64,000 bases of DNA from Patiria pectinifera. Its lineage: Eukaryota; Echinodermata; Asteroidea; Valvatida; Asterinidae. The DNA is taken from the NCBI GenBank assembly GCA_029964075.1, contig CM057129.1, positions 23,303,430 to 23,367,429 on the forward strand, given 5' to 3'. The position numbers and the translations under genes are program-made. Of the stretch, positions 1 to 11,270 are shown one piece after another (position 1 is the stretch's first letter; the number at the start of each line of letters is the position of its first letter). The notes beneath the pieces are model-generated. The model saw only the letters and a program-made list of their open reading frames with translations. It was not told where the DNA came from and did no database searches.

Positions 1-220
1 GTCAGGTACTGCACTATTTGGTTGTGACATTTATAAGGCAATATTTTTTCTTTCTTTGACAAACATGAATGCCGAACACAAAGCTGTCCAGAGTAAGGAA
101 AAAACGTGAGAATAATATTCATGTACTTCTGAGTCTCATGTAGAAAATGGTGGTTCTGAAAAGAACCGGACATGAGAGATGTGTGTACATACATGTACAT
201 ACATGTACATTTGTATCTCT

Positions 221-280
221 AGCAGTCCTGAATCCTCCAATTTCAATGTAATTTTGCACACCCCCTAGGGAGTTAGGGAT
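221..280. repeat. short telomere-like-ended repeat, copy 1
   Basis: Runs from AGCAGTCCTGAATCCTCC to CCCCCTAGGGAGTTAGGG. It is nearly the same as 52551-52618 and shares its ends with the longer repeats at 23253, 24457, 28951 and 61841. Confidence 0.7.
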
Positions 281-390
281 AGTGTATGTACGATGAAAAT
301 CTCACGAATTCCAACATTGTACTAGTGCTTTGCTGTGGTTTGAGAATTAGTTTCATCATTTGAATATTATGTTTCACAGAAGTGATTCCA

Positions 391-1250
391 ACATTAATCA
401 ATCCTCCCTCACTGGCTGGCAATTTCAACAAGGCCAGCCCAGCAGTCACAATAAACCAAGTGACTGTTTTTAACAGTTGGGTGCTCCCTGCCTGCTTAAA
501 GCAGGATTGACTGGCTGTGATTTTTATGAAACCTATATCAGCTACATGTATGCTTTGACTGTAGGAGATTGATAAGCCAGCTGTGCTGTCCAGGGTGACC
601 GTTTTAGCCAATTTTCGGCTCACTTTGACAGAATGTTTGTTAAAAAACGAGTTTGACAGAAAATTTGACAGAATGGATTTTTTTGGCAGATTTCTGGCAG
701 AATTCTGCAAAAAATGGTTATTTGACAGAAAAACAGCAAATGTGTACATTTGTTAAAAAAAGCTTTAATCCTTTTCAAACAAACCCTTGCATGATGGGAC
801 AGGTTGGCTGGTCTAGGTGCTGAGGTTCACTGGGAAACGGACTTCGTCGTGGCCGGATCCGCGTTTTGTCCGAAATTTACCAATAATTTCACAACATCTT
901 TATGTGACTAGATTGTTTATTATGTAATTTGAATCTTAATTAAGGCAATATTACCAATCTGCATGTGATTTTAAGTGTTTATAGTGTATTTCGAGTGATT
1001 CTGGGGAATTTGGCAGATTTTTGATATATCTGACAGATTTTTGATGGGCATTTAGCAGAATTTGGCTCTGACCTTACGGTCACCCTGGTGCTGTCTGCTT
1101 TTGTATGTTGATGGAATTTGACTGTCACAGTGCCTACATGAAATACGATCTGACTGTTGGTGACTAGCCTGTGTAGAATAAAAGGCATGGCAGGGGAACA
1201 GGATTGAAATTGTGACTGTCTGTGACTGATCTAACAAAAGGAGGGTTAAT
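391..1250 (-). repeat. TTAA-ended repeat, copy 1, interrupted by a hAT element
   Basis: After removal of 591-1087 the flanks align, in reverse orientation, with 16381-17139. Shared blocks include the GGTGACTAGCCTGTGTAGAA region, a CAGTCACAG/CAGCCAGTCAATC region and AACTGTTAAAAACAGTCAC. The right end reads GGAGGGTTAA. The left end is more diverged but also lies at a TTAA. It looks like an old non-autonomous DNA element; no coding capacity seen. Confidence 0.7.
591..1087. mobile_element. non-autonomous hAT-type element (497 bp) with intact ends
   Basis: Terminal inverted repeats CAGGGTGACCGT and ACGGTCACCCTG are perfect. The flanking 8-bp GTGCTGTC is duplicated exactly (583-590 and 1088-1095). 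CAGGG-type ends and an 8-bp target duplication are typical of hAT transposons. Inside are several TTTGACAGAA/GGCAGATTT motifs near both ends and no transposase. It sits inside the repeat at 391-1250, so it is younger than that repeat. Confidence 0.88.
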
Positions 1251-2335
1251 CCAAAAGAATATCTGCAGGAAATTTTGTGTGTACATCAGGAGTGATCAAA
1301 CTTGTTGTTCAAAAGACCTTTTGTTTGTAATGTTGTGTCTGGTTGGACTGAGAGCGATTCACTCTTGCAGTTATTTAGACTGTTGGACTTTGAATACAGC
1401 ATTTTTCAGTTGAGTCCCGAGTCCTATAAATTTAGGTTGTCTGATGTTTTGAAGGCTTGTACATAAGATCAGCTTCGATTGGTGATACCGGTAGTTGGCT
1501 CATTTTAATGGAAATTTGTCAAATAATTTGTCTACATTATCTATGAACCCAAAAGACCACCATTTCATGTTTACAAGATACTCAGTACATGTATGCGTAT
1601 GAATGTATTTTTCCCCTCAAAATACATTCTTTTCATTTTCCATCATATTACATGCGTGGTATTCTGGTCATTGTTTGCCGAGAGCATTTTTACATTAAGA
1701 AGTGATAAATTAATAATTTCCCTGAAGAAAACTCATTGATATTGCCTTTACAATGTATTGGCTTGCTTTCTGGGAATATCACATTTTTAATACCCTGTCC
1801 GATTCATTTGTCTGAGGTAATATTTCATCACAAATTGACTAAATGCTTTCTGCTGAGAGCTTAACATATTCATCATGTAAATGAGATTGTCAGTATTTTA
1901 TATGCCATGCATGACTCTTTTTTTTATTGGTGCCTCTAGTAATTGTTATTGTTAATATGCCGTGCATGTTATATTTACATGCTTTTACATAAATTTGTGG
2001 TTTGGGACCAGTTGTTGGCAGTTATTGCTGTTGGGTAATAAGGATAGTTGAGTTGACGTCCTTTTCTTCTAAACAGTGTGCACATGCTGACTAACTCAAA
2101 ATTACATTTACACATTGTGTGTACATGTACATGGAGATTAGCATTGTATGTTTGCATTGCACTAGTAGTGAAACACAGGACAAAGCCACTACATGATGAG
2201 TGTTTTTATGGGTTTTGCATTAAATTCTGGAGTCTGGTATGCACTCGGAACATTGATCGTTACCGGGCAATGGCGTAACAAATTTGGCGACGGAAAAAGG
2301 CATCTCATGTTTTTCTTGTCGGTAAATGTCTGCAT
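1251..2335. other. gene-free stretch
   Basis: A+T-rich sequence with a few ACATGTA motifs. I see no exon, RNA gene or repeat unit that I can support. Confidence 0.6.
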
Positions 2336-2448
2336 CAGAGTTATACAATTGTTGCCTGTTGTGATGGGGTCCATGGTATTTTGTACATCTGAGGGTGCAC
2401 AAAACCCATGGACCCCAATCACGGCAGGCAACAATTGTTTTGTTATAC
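2336..2448. repeat. long imperfect palindrome (hairpin) with 14-nt loop
   Basis: Arms at about 2347-2384 and 2399-2436 pair over roughly 38 bases (ATTGTTGCCTG...GGGGTCCATGG against CCATGGACCCC...CAGGCAACAAT) with few mismatches. A weaker second layer follows (GTTATAC/GTTATACC). The loop is ACATCTGAGGGTGC. It could be a tiny foldback element or a transcribed hairpin. Confidence 0.8.
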
Positions 2449-3230
2449 CACGGTAATAGCCTAGATTGCAACTGTCTTAAATCGCGGGTTTCCTCCAGTT
2501 GCCGTGCAGTAATCGCGGAGGTGTTATTTTGAAAAGATCAGTGATTACTGCACCGTGAATATTTGCACATACATGTAGTGGGTTTTTTTCATTGCACGGG
2601 AACACAAATTAATTTACCTTTTCCCACAATAGACCAGTCCAATAACCCCTGCCCACCAATCACAGCTGCGACCATAGTCTATGTGCGTCCATCCGACATA
2701 ATGCGCGTGCGTTCATTTGACATGCGTACGCGCGTGTGTGCGCTGTCTGAAAGCTCTTACCCAGGCTATTTCTATTATATACAAGGCGGTGGAAACAACA
2801 ATTTCAACAGTGGGGAAGATCAAGGTAATGTTTCCCGTGGGGAACATCACTCATGTACCACTGGGTACGCCCCTGACACAGTACATGAATGTTTGTGGCA
2901 CATCACATGGTTGGTTCTCGACCAATTAAAAATCACAATCTATTACCGTGATATAACAATTCCAGTTGTCTGTGCCTTCATGGGAAATCCCTGAACGAGT
3001 CCATCCTCTGATCACAACCAGTCAAGTTTAATGTGAAAATGCAAAGTGGCATGAAACTTGTAGTGTAGTCAGGTGGGAACAACAGTCACATTCAGTTATT
3101 TATAACGCCTTGTTGACTTTTTAATATAACTAGTGTGAAAAGGTTACAGATGCTGTGTGAAATTGTGTTTTGTGCTTGCTGTTTACGATTAATTGTTTCT
3201 GCCAGACTTGTATTCAAGTCACGAAACATT
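2449..3230. other. gene-free stretch with a smaller inverted repeat
   Basis: TGCAGTAATC near 2505 and GATTACTGCA near 2540 form a short inverted repeat. The block around 2690-2740 is rich in GCGTGCG/ACGCGCG. No gene supported. Confidence 0.5.
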
Positions 3231-3343
3231 GCGTCCAAGTCCGAGTCCGAGTCACATTTCTCGAGTCCAAGTCCGAGTCCCGAGTCCTCCAGGTCGAGTC
3301 CAAGTCACGAGTCACAAAGGTCGAGTCCGAGTCACGAGTCACC
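3231..3343 (+). repeat. CGAGTC-type degenerate hexanucleotide array
   Basis: Roughly 18 units of variants of GAGTCC, GAGTCA and AAGTCC. It gives long open frames in several phases (Ser/Pro- or Glu-rich), which explains the short open frames here; they are not genes. Confidence 0.85.
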
Positions 3344-4994
3344 TCTAACATTGTTTTGGAAAACGTACATTTTAGGGAATTCAGAGATTCAGATTCACCT
3401 TTAATATAGTAAAAGGTGGCGATCAAAGTTTGACGTAGTGCCGGTTTTCTCCTCTATTTTCCTCTTGCAGAACTTGCATTCTGCACTTGATCTTCCATTG
3501 GCATTTCTCTCGAAGTTAAGATACCCAAAATTGACAATTTTTGGAGTGGATGCCATCATGATCATTATGCCATTATGCATCTCATTGCATGCTGAATTGA
3601 ACTCCCCTCTTAGACGAATGCACCGTAAAGGAGAGAAATCTCACCCCAGGAAGCCTGACAAAAATGTAATTTCTTGACCACCTTTTGTCGCCACTGCCTC
3701 ACTTACATGTGCTTATTAAATCAATGTAGCTTGGCTCTTTTTAAATTCCTGCCACGTTTCCTTGACCCAATTTTTTATCCGTATGACCCAAAAATTTTCC
3801 CAGAGGAATTTTTTGTTTGGCTCGCTTCTTTTGCCTCAACTTGGGTCGAGATAAGAAGATTGGCTTTGCGGCAACCATCTATAAGTTTGACTCTTCAAGA
3901 CTTCTTTTGTGGGAGACCTAGATTCCTGAAAACGAGACAGACAAATTTTCGAGAGTGTTTAAAATGGAGACAAATTAAGGATCTTACTTTACACATATAC
4001 AGTTTTGCATCGGAGGATTTTTGTTGTACTTTATTGTTCATATACATGTAGATGTACAATATGTGTTCCAAATTCAGCATGTTCAGTATATAACGTGTAA
4101 TGTCTAAGTTGTACATGTGTGAACACATCATTCAATGTGTATCTATTTGTGAGTTGATTTAATTATAAATAACAAGTATCAAGATGCGAAATTGCCTACA
4201 ACTCTCAAAATGTAGGCTTCAAAATACTGTGCAAAGCAGAAATATTCATATCATGTGGAGAAACTGTCCTGTAGTTTTCCATCATTTGAAGCTCCCAACC
4301 GCCTTCCTGCTGTGTCAGCCATCTTCAAATTTGCGATCGTTTTCATCAGTCAGCCATGCATGCCAGGTTTTTGAAGTCTTGATCATGTTGATGGATCAAT
4401 ATGGAGAGTGACGCCTTCCTGTTGTCATCCTCTGTCCACCCATATTGTTGTTGATCATCAACTTGACATTTGAAATTAAACCCGAATGCGTTTCGTCACG
4501 GCTTTTTCGGTCTGTCCCTCCATCGGTTTAATGATGATGATAGTAATAAGAATAGTGATGACGATTGCAATAACCACCAAACAATGGCTGTATTGTCCCA
4601 GTGTTTTTAGGGCTAATATTTTAGCTGCATTGGTGAAGAAACAAGAAAACAAAAGAAAAGGAAAAGATATTAAAGCATGCATTGATGGCTGCCTCTTTTA
4701 GTAATCAACCGAGCCAGTTTCTTTTCTCCTGAAATTTGAATTGTTCTAAGCCGCAGTGTGCACGTTTCCTCAATATCATGATTGAGGTTTACTTTTTATT
4801 TTGAGTGTATGATATTAAATTGCTTGTCCTTGGTGCATCGATTCCTCTGCGATGGCACGGGGCACTCCATTGTGGACGCTCATCCGTGGCACGTCAATAT
4901 TTCATTGCTGACCAAGCACAAGCAAATTTTGAGAAGGCTATATTCATGGCCATTATTAATGAGGATGTGAGCATGACTGCCTAGTCATGGCCAA
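3344..4994. other. gene-free stretch
   Basis: A+T-rich with an ATG/ATA-rich simple stretch near 4525-4570. Open frames are short and have no recognisable domain. Confidence 0.55.
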
Positions 4995-5300
4995 CCCCCC
5001 CCCCCCCCCCCTCCCAGACGCAGCTTCCTCGGCTGTTCCAGCTGGCCAATCAGAACCCCACACATCGAAGAGCCCCGTCCAATCATCAGCAGCCGCACGG
5101 CGCTGGATGCTAATAACGGCACGTCAGGGGTCGTTCATTCATAAGACTTTATGCGTGCGGTGTGGCCATTGTGTTGTAATCAAGCGCTCGCCGGTGACTT
5201 AGTCAAGTGGTTAATAGTGAAAAGCTGAGCATGACACAACCAATCAGCAACCGACTTGTCACAGCCGCTAGCCCGTGTAATTTCCTTGTAACGTCAGGTT
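4995..5300 (+). promoter_or_regulatory. CpG-rich block with three CCAAT boxes
   Basis: After a run of 17 C (4995-5011) the sequence to about 5300 is clearly richer in CpG than its surroundings. CCAAT(C) occurs at 5046-5050, 5079-5083 and 5240-5244, all on the + strand. CACGTCA and ACGTCAG motifs resemble CRE half sites. It may be a promoter or CpG-rich regulatory element; I find no downstream coding exon. Confidence 0.35.
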
Positions 5301-5330
5301 CTACAAGCAATCCCTCCTTACCGCTGTCTC

Positions 5331-8300
5331 CTAATGGGGAAAAAAATACGGAGATAAAAATATATGTACACTCCATACAATTTTTATGAAGTAGATGTTT
5401 TTTTGCTGTCAGAAATGTTTTTGCTGTAAAAAAAAAAGGACTTTTTTAAAATACTATTCTGTGTTGCTATTTTGAACATGTTTATTGTAGACTCACACAC
5501 AACCTTTTTCTACCTTATGTACAGATGTACTGTAGGTCCAATCGTGGATATTTTTTTCATGATATTTTTAAAAATCATAGTACCCGGTACTCATAAATTG
5601 TGTATTTATATCTCTGTTACTTACACATGTACCCGGATAATTTTGCCACTTTTCAATCAAAAATTTACAAAATTTGTGTGGTTTTCTTTAGTTTGCATGC
5701 AATTTATGTTGTAATTTAATTACCCAATTCTACAATTTGTTTTTCCTGCATGCAACTCATTTTCAAGATTATCATTAGCCAATCCCACATCTTTGTCATT
5801 TCTTTTGAGGGAGGAATTAGACAGATGTCCTTTTTTGGACAACATGGTAGATGTCATTTGGTTTGGACTCGAAGATGCAAACGGCCTCCCTCTCCTCTCT
5901 GATGTACATGTAGCTGTGACTTTGTTGATGCTGGAAAGTTGTTGACATTAATAAGTCACGCATTGGGAGCGGGGACGGCTTTTAACAAATGACAAGGCCT
6001 TCCAGCGGGTTCATGTCTGTGCATTTGGGGGAAGAAACAAATAGTACCAGAGTGTATTACTGCTCAGACTTTGGCCCCTTGCTCTGAGTACCTGTGGTCG
6101 TGGCTTTATAGTGGTATGATTTACTAATTTCTAATGCGTCAAAAGTCATCTGGGTATTGTAGGTGCTTGAATACATATATATGGCACATCCCAAGCATGA
6201 GATTTTTCAGAGTCTTGTCTGAATGCAGACTTTTTGAATCTGAGAGAAAGACGTAATCATTATAGAAAGTAAATTGCATCTTTCAGACCTTTCATCCAAC
6301 TTTCAGACATTTTTTGACATTGACAATCTCATCCCTGACATACGTACGTCGGGATATAATTAAAACTGATTTAATTGATTGCATTGCCAGTAAATTACAT
6401 GGGTTTTTTTTCAGTGAAGAATGTACATCTGCATTCACACTAAGAAAGCAAGTATTCAAAAAAGAAGACTTTTACATACATGTAGTACATGTATACCGTA
6501 CATGTACATGTACTTGTGTACTTGTACATTTATTCTTAACAAAGTTGCTAATATGTCATACACAATGTACAGTACACTGTGTGTTCAGTTGTTTAAATCA
6601 TTTCGTGTTATGATCATGGCATAATCATCAACTCATTTTCATAAGCTCATTTTCTGATGTTTTGAGTGAATCTGAACATAAACACTGTATGGCATCACCA
6701 ATTCAGACATTTTAAATTCACTTGACAGTGTACATACACAAGTACTGGTACAATCTTCCTAAAAAAGATGCACATGTAGGCCTACATGTACACACAGTCG
6801 TGTTTTACTATACGCCTGAGGACATTCCATTGTGTTTCCTTTTGTCCCTGTACTTTAACACTTTCCCATAGAGTAAGCACGTAAACGTACGATCGAGGAC
6901 AGTTTCGAACAAAAGCACCGTCGTTCGAGGACTGAAAGGATCTTTTGTTCTCCCTTTGTGTGTCTGTCCTCGAGCGTAATACAAGACAGAAACACGCATT
7001 CCTGTTCCGTAAATGTGTGGCCTACACACGTGTTGTCCTATGGTATTATGGGGACCAAAGACGCTATGGGGACAGCAGAAAGTCCCCATAACTCGGTCCT
7101 AATTTCCCTAACAATAAAGAACTTCACCATAACTCGGTGACGGCCCACCCATATAGATTGTTACAGACTTGCAGTTAATCTAAAAAAAAAGTCAAACTTT
7201 TAAAAGTAACTTGTAACTTTTTTGACCAATAGGTCTAAAATTTCAGTAGGTCTTTTGTTTTTGCAGTATCAAATTCATTGTTTTGCCAACCAATCATTGA
7301 TTTGCAATTGATATGATCGTTTAATAAGAAAAAAAACCTAAAAAATTGTTTAAAAAGTTTAAAAAAAATTGCGACCATAAAACAACTGCTTTTGCAAATA
7401 CACTGCCAGAGGCTACAAAGTTTGTTTGCCAAGCATGATGTTAGCTATGAAAACTGGTGGTTGTCCATATGTACAAACTCCATGTAGTGCTCTCTGTTCA
7501 CTGTGCTCAGTGCTAAAATTTGTAAAAGTCTGTGGAGACATCATAAACCAGTCACCCTTCATCAAAATGGCTGATGTGCCGGGGAAAATGTCTTGATTCG
7601 GACACGGGTGTCATAATCTACCACCGAAAAAAGATACAGGACCCACATTTGCATAAATTACTCGGAGGAAAAATGCTGTCCGTACTTGTTGCAAAGCTTT
7701 CTCAGGACTGCAGACGTGACCAACTGGCGATTGACCTCATAAAAGTAAAGCGACGAATCCAAAAAGGAGAGACACAAGCATTCAGAGTCGTCCAGTTTCT
7801 ATAGCCTCCAAGGCATTTGCATGCAGCGGTGATGGTTTTTTTCCCCTGTGGACACATACACGGAAAATTGAGCTGCACGTATTACACTTGTGTTTACCTG
7901 ACGAGACCAACCTTTGGTTGGCCAAATACAATTTGATTTTAAATGATCTCCAAAACAAGAACATGCGTGCGTACATACGTGGTTTACTTTATTGTATTTG
8001 TGCATTTGTTTTTCTTGTCTGCCATTATTGTTGCCTGGTTTTCCGCCATTGTTATTTTTTCTCTGCTCTTTCAAGCAAAGCGCAATAAAGATAAAAATGA
8101 AAATACTAGGAGAAAAAAAAAACCTTTCAACTGCAAAGCGAAGACATTAACATGTAAGACTTGGGAGGACAATATTATTCATCACCGAAAATTTGTATAC
8201 ATGTGCACAAATATGATAATTGTGCATGTTTGTGTATCGACATAAACATGTATTTAGATGGCTTCATGGTCGATGAATTTTTTGATTTTTTCTTAATTCA

Positions 8301-9005
8301 TTATCATAGATTCATTAAGCATACATGTACATTAATCTCCACGGCAAATATCGTTACAGTGTAGGCAATGCTTGCAATTGCATGCAAGCTCCCAATCAAA
8401 TTCATCCCACATGTACCGTTTCAGAATGTGAAAAATGGTTCACTTGGAGAGGCATGATCCTCCCATAGCAAAAAAAGATGGGTCGCATTGAGCGATTGAC
8501 TCTGATCATGTTGGGCCGGGCAGGTGCATAACAGGATCGCCCATTGTGTGCGAGACACAGGTTATAAAAAATGATCTCATCCGCGTCCACAAAGCATTTC
8601 AAAGTGATGAACTACATGTATGCAGCAATACAAAGATCAATGGGATTCATTGTGGTTGCAAGCGCTGGTGGACGGCAGAATTTATTTTTACGAAATTTTA
8701 TGTCGACTACGTTTGGCACTTATTTCTATTCAGTGGAAATTGGTATGCACTTTGGTATTGTCGTTGTTTGCACAATGCAGGGGCAGCCTCGGTGATTTAT
8801 AAAAATTACTATTAAACAGTATTTCACAAAGCAGGTCGACTTTTGTCATTCATGTACAATTTGTACATATACATGTACAATTTGTACATGTACATGTACA
8901 CGCATTGTGAATAAAACTCAACCAGAAAGGAGAATAATCTTTTAAACAGCAAATTACTGTAAAAATAAGCAGTTGTCTACAAATGGCAGTAAAGTACCGG
9001 TATAT
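5331..9005. other. gene-free stretch with ACATGTAC clusters and a short hairpin
   Basis: Contains dense ACATGTAC motifs at 6478-6520 and 8851-8901, and TTATGGGGAC / GTCCCCATAA at 7046-7055 and 7082-7091, which form a small hairpin. The short open frame at 7574-7804 has no recognisable domain. Nothing else supported. Confidence 0.55.
8851..8901. repeat. ACATGTAC palindromic cluster
   Basis: Nested palindromes built from GTACAT, ACATGTAC and CAATTTG. Similar clusters are at 181-212, 6478-6520, 20681-20738, 41043-41134, 42701-42720 and 49838-49880. Confidence 0.8.
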
Positions 9006-9379
9006 GGTCATTGTGTGCAGGACCTTCCATCTGAAGTTTATTATAACTGAAAACAGAATTTGTGTTTCCTTTTGTTTTCCATTGCATTCATGAGTTAAAT
9101 TGTTAAATTGTTAAGCCTGGTTTATGCTTCATGTGACTGCAAATGCGAGGCTTCGAAACGTTGGCTGCGAAATTCGCCTGAGTTGAGTCAATGGTCATTG
9201 TGTGCAGGACCTTCATTTTGAAGTTTGTTATAACCGAAAACAGAAATGTATGTTTTGTTTTGTTTGCCATTGCATTCATAAGTTAAAATGTTACGGTGTT
9301 AAGCCCGTTTTTTACTTCGTGCGAATGCGAATGCCAAGCTGCAAAACATTCGCTGTGAATTTCGCCTGGGTAAAAATGT
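9006..9379 (+). repeat. tandem duplication, period 187 bp
   Basis: The unit starting GGTCATTGTGTGCAGGACCT at 9006 starts again at 9193. Both units end in a TTCGCCTG motif. They differ at many positions, so the duplication is not recent. Confidence 0.85.
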
Positions 9380-10088
9380 GTTCAACTGTTATGAATTCGC
9401 AGCGCGAATACTCGCCACGACGTCACAAATTCCCGCCCACTTTGGCTTTCGTGCTGAGTATGAGCTGGGCTTTAAGCGTAGATGGAAATACAAGTATGTA
9501 CTAATCAGCCTGCCAAATTTTTTTTTCTAAAAATCTTACGTTTCCCTTATGGAAAGTTTTTCTCCTTTTCAGTATGTTTCCCATTATAATTCAAATTCCA
9601 ATTTGACTTGATGTACAATGTATCATGTTAATTCCAGTTAATGAATCAAACAGTCCAAGCAGTCAGTGTTGATGAGGCCGTTTGCAATTAACTAATGACT
9701 TTAACTCTTGACGTCACCGTCCCCGACAAAATGTCTGAATGTACTTCATGCACTTTATAGAACGGTTTAGAAATGCAGTTGAATAGCCTTCTGTTTCAGA
9801 GCATTCACCTTGTGCGCGTCCATCATGTTTGACCTTTAGATGTCTGGCGTGAGCAATTGAGAAATGCTTTTAATTTTTTTTATAATATTGTCGTAAGAGT
9901 GCTCGTACATGCACGGGATTAGTCGCTTGAATGCAGCTTGTAGATCTGATTGCATCAACTAATTGTTCAGTGTGTAAAGAGTTGGACAAACTTTGAAATT
10001 ACACAAACTTTGAAATTCTGCATGAAATTCTTCAGGCCTTACACTTATGGTTAAACATTCTCTTGGATGATAACAACATACAATAAAA

Positions 10089-11103
10089 TTGAACAATAGA
10101 GCTGTACCGAATATACGGCATATTCGAATATTCGATCATCAATCTACTATTTGAATAGCATTTTGTCGGTTTGAATATTCGAACAAAATTAAAAGGTATG
10201 CACATAAACACAAATACGCACGACTGCGATGTTATTTTAATCGTAAAGTTGTGGCTCTTTATTGTCAGGTGCCACTTTTTATTTTGTCGGCGGTAACTTT
10301 TTTGGTTAACAACAGTTCATTTTCCCCATCCTTTTAGCAGGTTAAAGGGAATATACATCATTTGCTTTTGCTGTAATTTTCAGAAATGGATGGACTTGGG
10401 GGTTGGAAATTATATAACAAATATAGTTACACTGACTTTTTTTTAGGTTTTGGGTTCGAAAATGCTATAAAAACCAAGAAAAACAATCATCTTCCTGTAG
10501 TCTGGTTCCCTGACTCCATATAAGAAGAAACAGAGCAGTTTACATACATTGGGGAATTGTAAGGTCAGGGAGCCAGTCTAGCTGGCTTGTACCCGTTCAT
10601 AGGTGTGTAATCGATTGCAAACAAGTGCGATGGTCAATTGTCGCCAGTATTTGAAAAAAAGCCCGTTTTTTTCCAACGCTGGTCGGCCGACCAGCGTTGG
10701 AAATTGATACAAAAATACCACTTTTCTTGAAAATGACAGTATACCAGGTGCCATGATTTTACAGGATGCTTTACACTGTCATTCACTAACAGTCCAGCAA
10801 GGTATTTCAAAATGATTTGGTAGTTTTATTTTTTGATGTTTGCAAATGTTGTATTTTCCCTTTAAGGCCCTTGACTGTTACAAGATACTGTGGCCTACTG
10901 CAAAACATTCCAGAGACCCATAATATCGACGCAGAACACAAATTTAAATTTTACAACTTTTGACCTGCGTGGCACGCTGTTGCAGCTGGCAAATGTAAAG
11001 CTTGATTGTATCAGCGAGTTTTGAATATTTAAATATTCAGTCAAATGTAGTTTTTAATAATCGAATACTAATTTATTTGGAAATGGACAGCCCTATTGAA
11101 CAG
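10089..11103. mobile_element. hAT-like element (10097-11095) with 8-bp target duplication
   Basis: Ends TAGAGCTGT.CC and ...ACAGCCCTA are inverted, and TTGAACAA / TTGAACAG flank them (7 of 8 match). Both inner ends are rich in GAATATTCGA-type sequence. The middle is taken up by another element (10342-10865). No transposase frame is visible, so this is a non-autonomous copy. Confidence 0.72.
10342..10865 (-). mobile_element. TTAA-flanked 525-bp element with palindrome, copy 1
   Basis: Flanked by TTAA on both sides. Ends are AGGGAATATACATCATTTGC and the inverted form GCAAATGTTGTATTTTCCCT. It holds a perfect 34-bp palindrome at 10670-10703 centred on GGTCGGCCGACC. Reverse orientation compared with the copies at 14133, 17680 and 19668. 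A TTAA target is typical of piggyBac-type transposons, but the family is not proven. Confidence 0.82.
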
Positions 11104-11162
11104 CGGACAGTCAAGAACAGTTTGTGTCTGCATATGTCCAGGTCGTCAAGATCAGATATTGA

Positions 11163-11270
11163 CATCATTTGGGTGCCATCATTTGGGTGCCATCATTTGG
11201 GTGCCATCATTTGGGTGCCATCATTTGGGTGCCATCATTTGGGTGCCATCATTTGGGTGCCATCATTTGG
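11163..11270 (+). repeat. 14-bp minisatellite
   Basis: Seven identical CATCATTTGGGTGC units and a partial eighth. Because 14 is not a multiple of three, all frames read a repeating 14-residue peptide, which creates artificial open frames. Confidence 0.95.

Noticed and set aside
3135-3426. Ser/Pro-rich and Asp/Ser-rich frames
   Set aside because: Product of the CGAGTC-type array, not a gene.
7574-7804. 76-codon + frame with basic, protein-like sequence
   Set aside because: No recognisable domain, no splice context; a chance frame is more likely.
11163-11270. CRISPR-like regular repeats
   Set aside because: Units are directly adjacent without spacers and the genome is eukaryotic.
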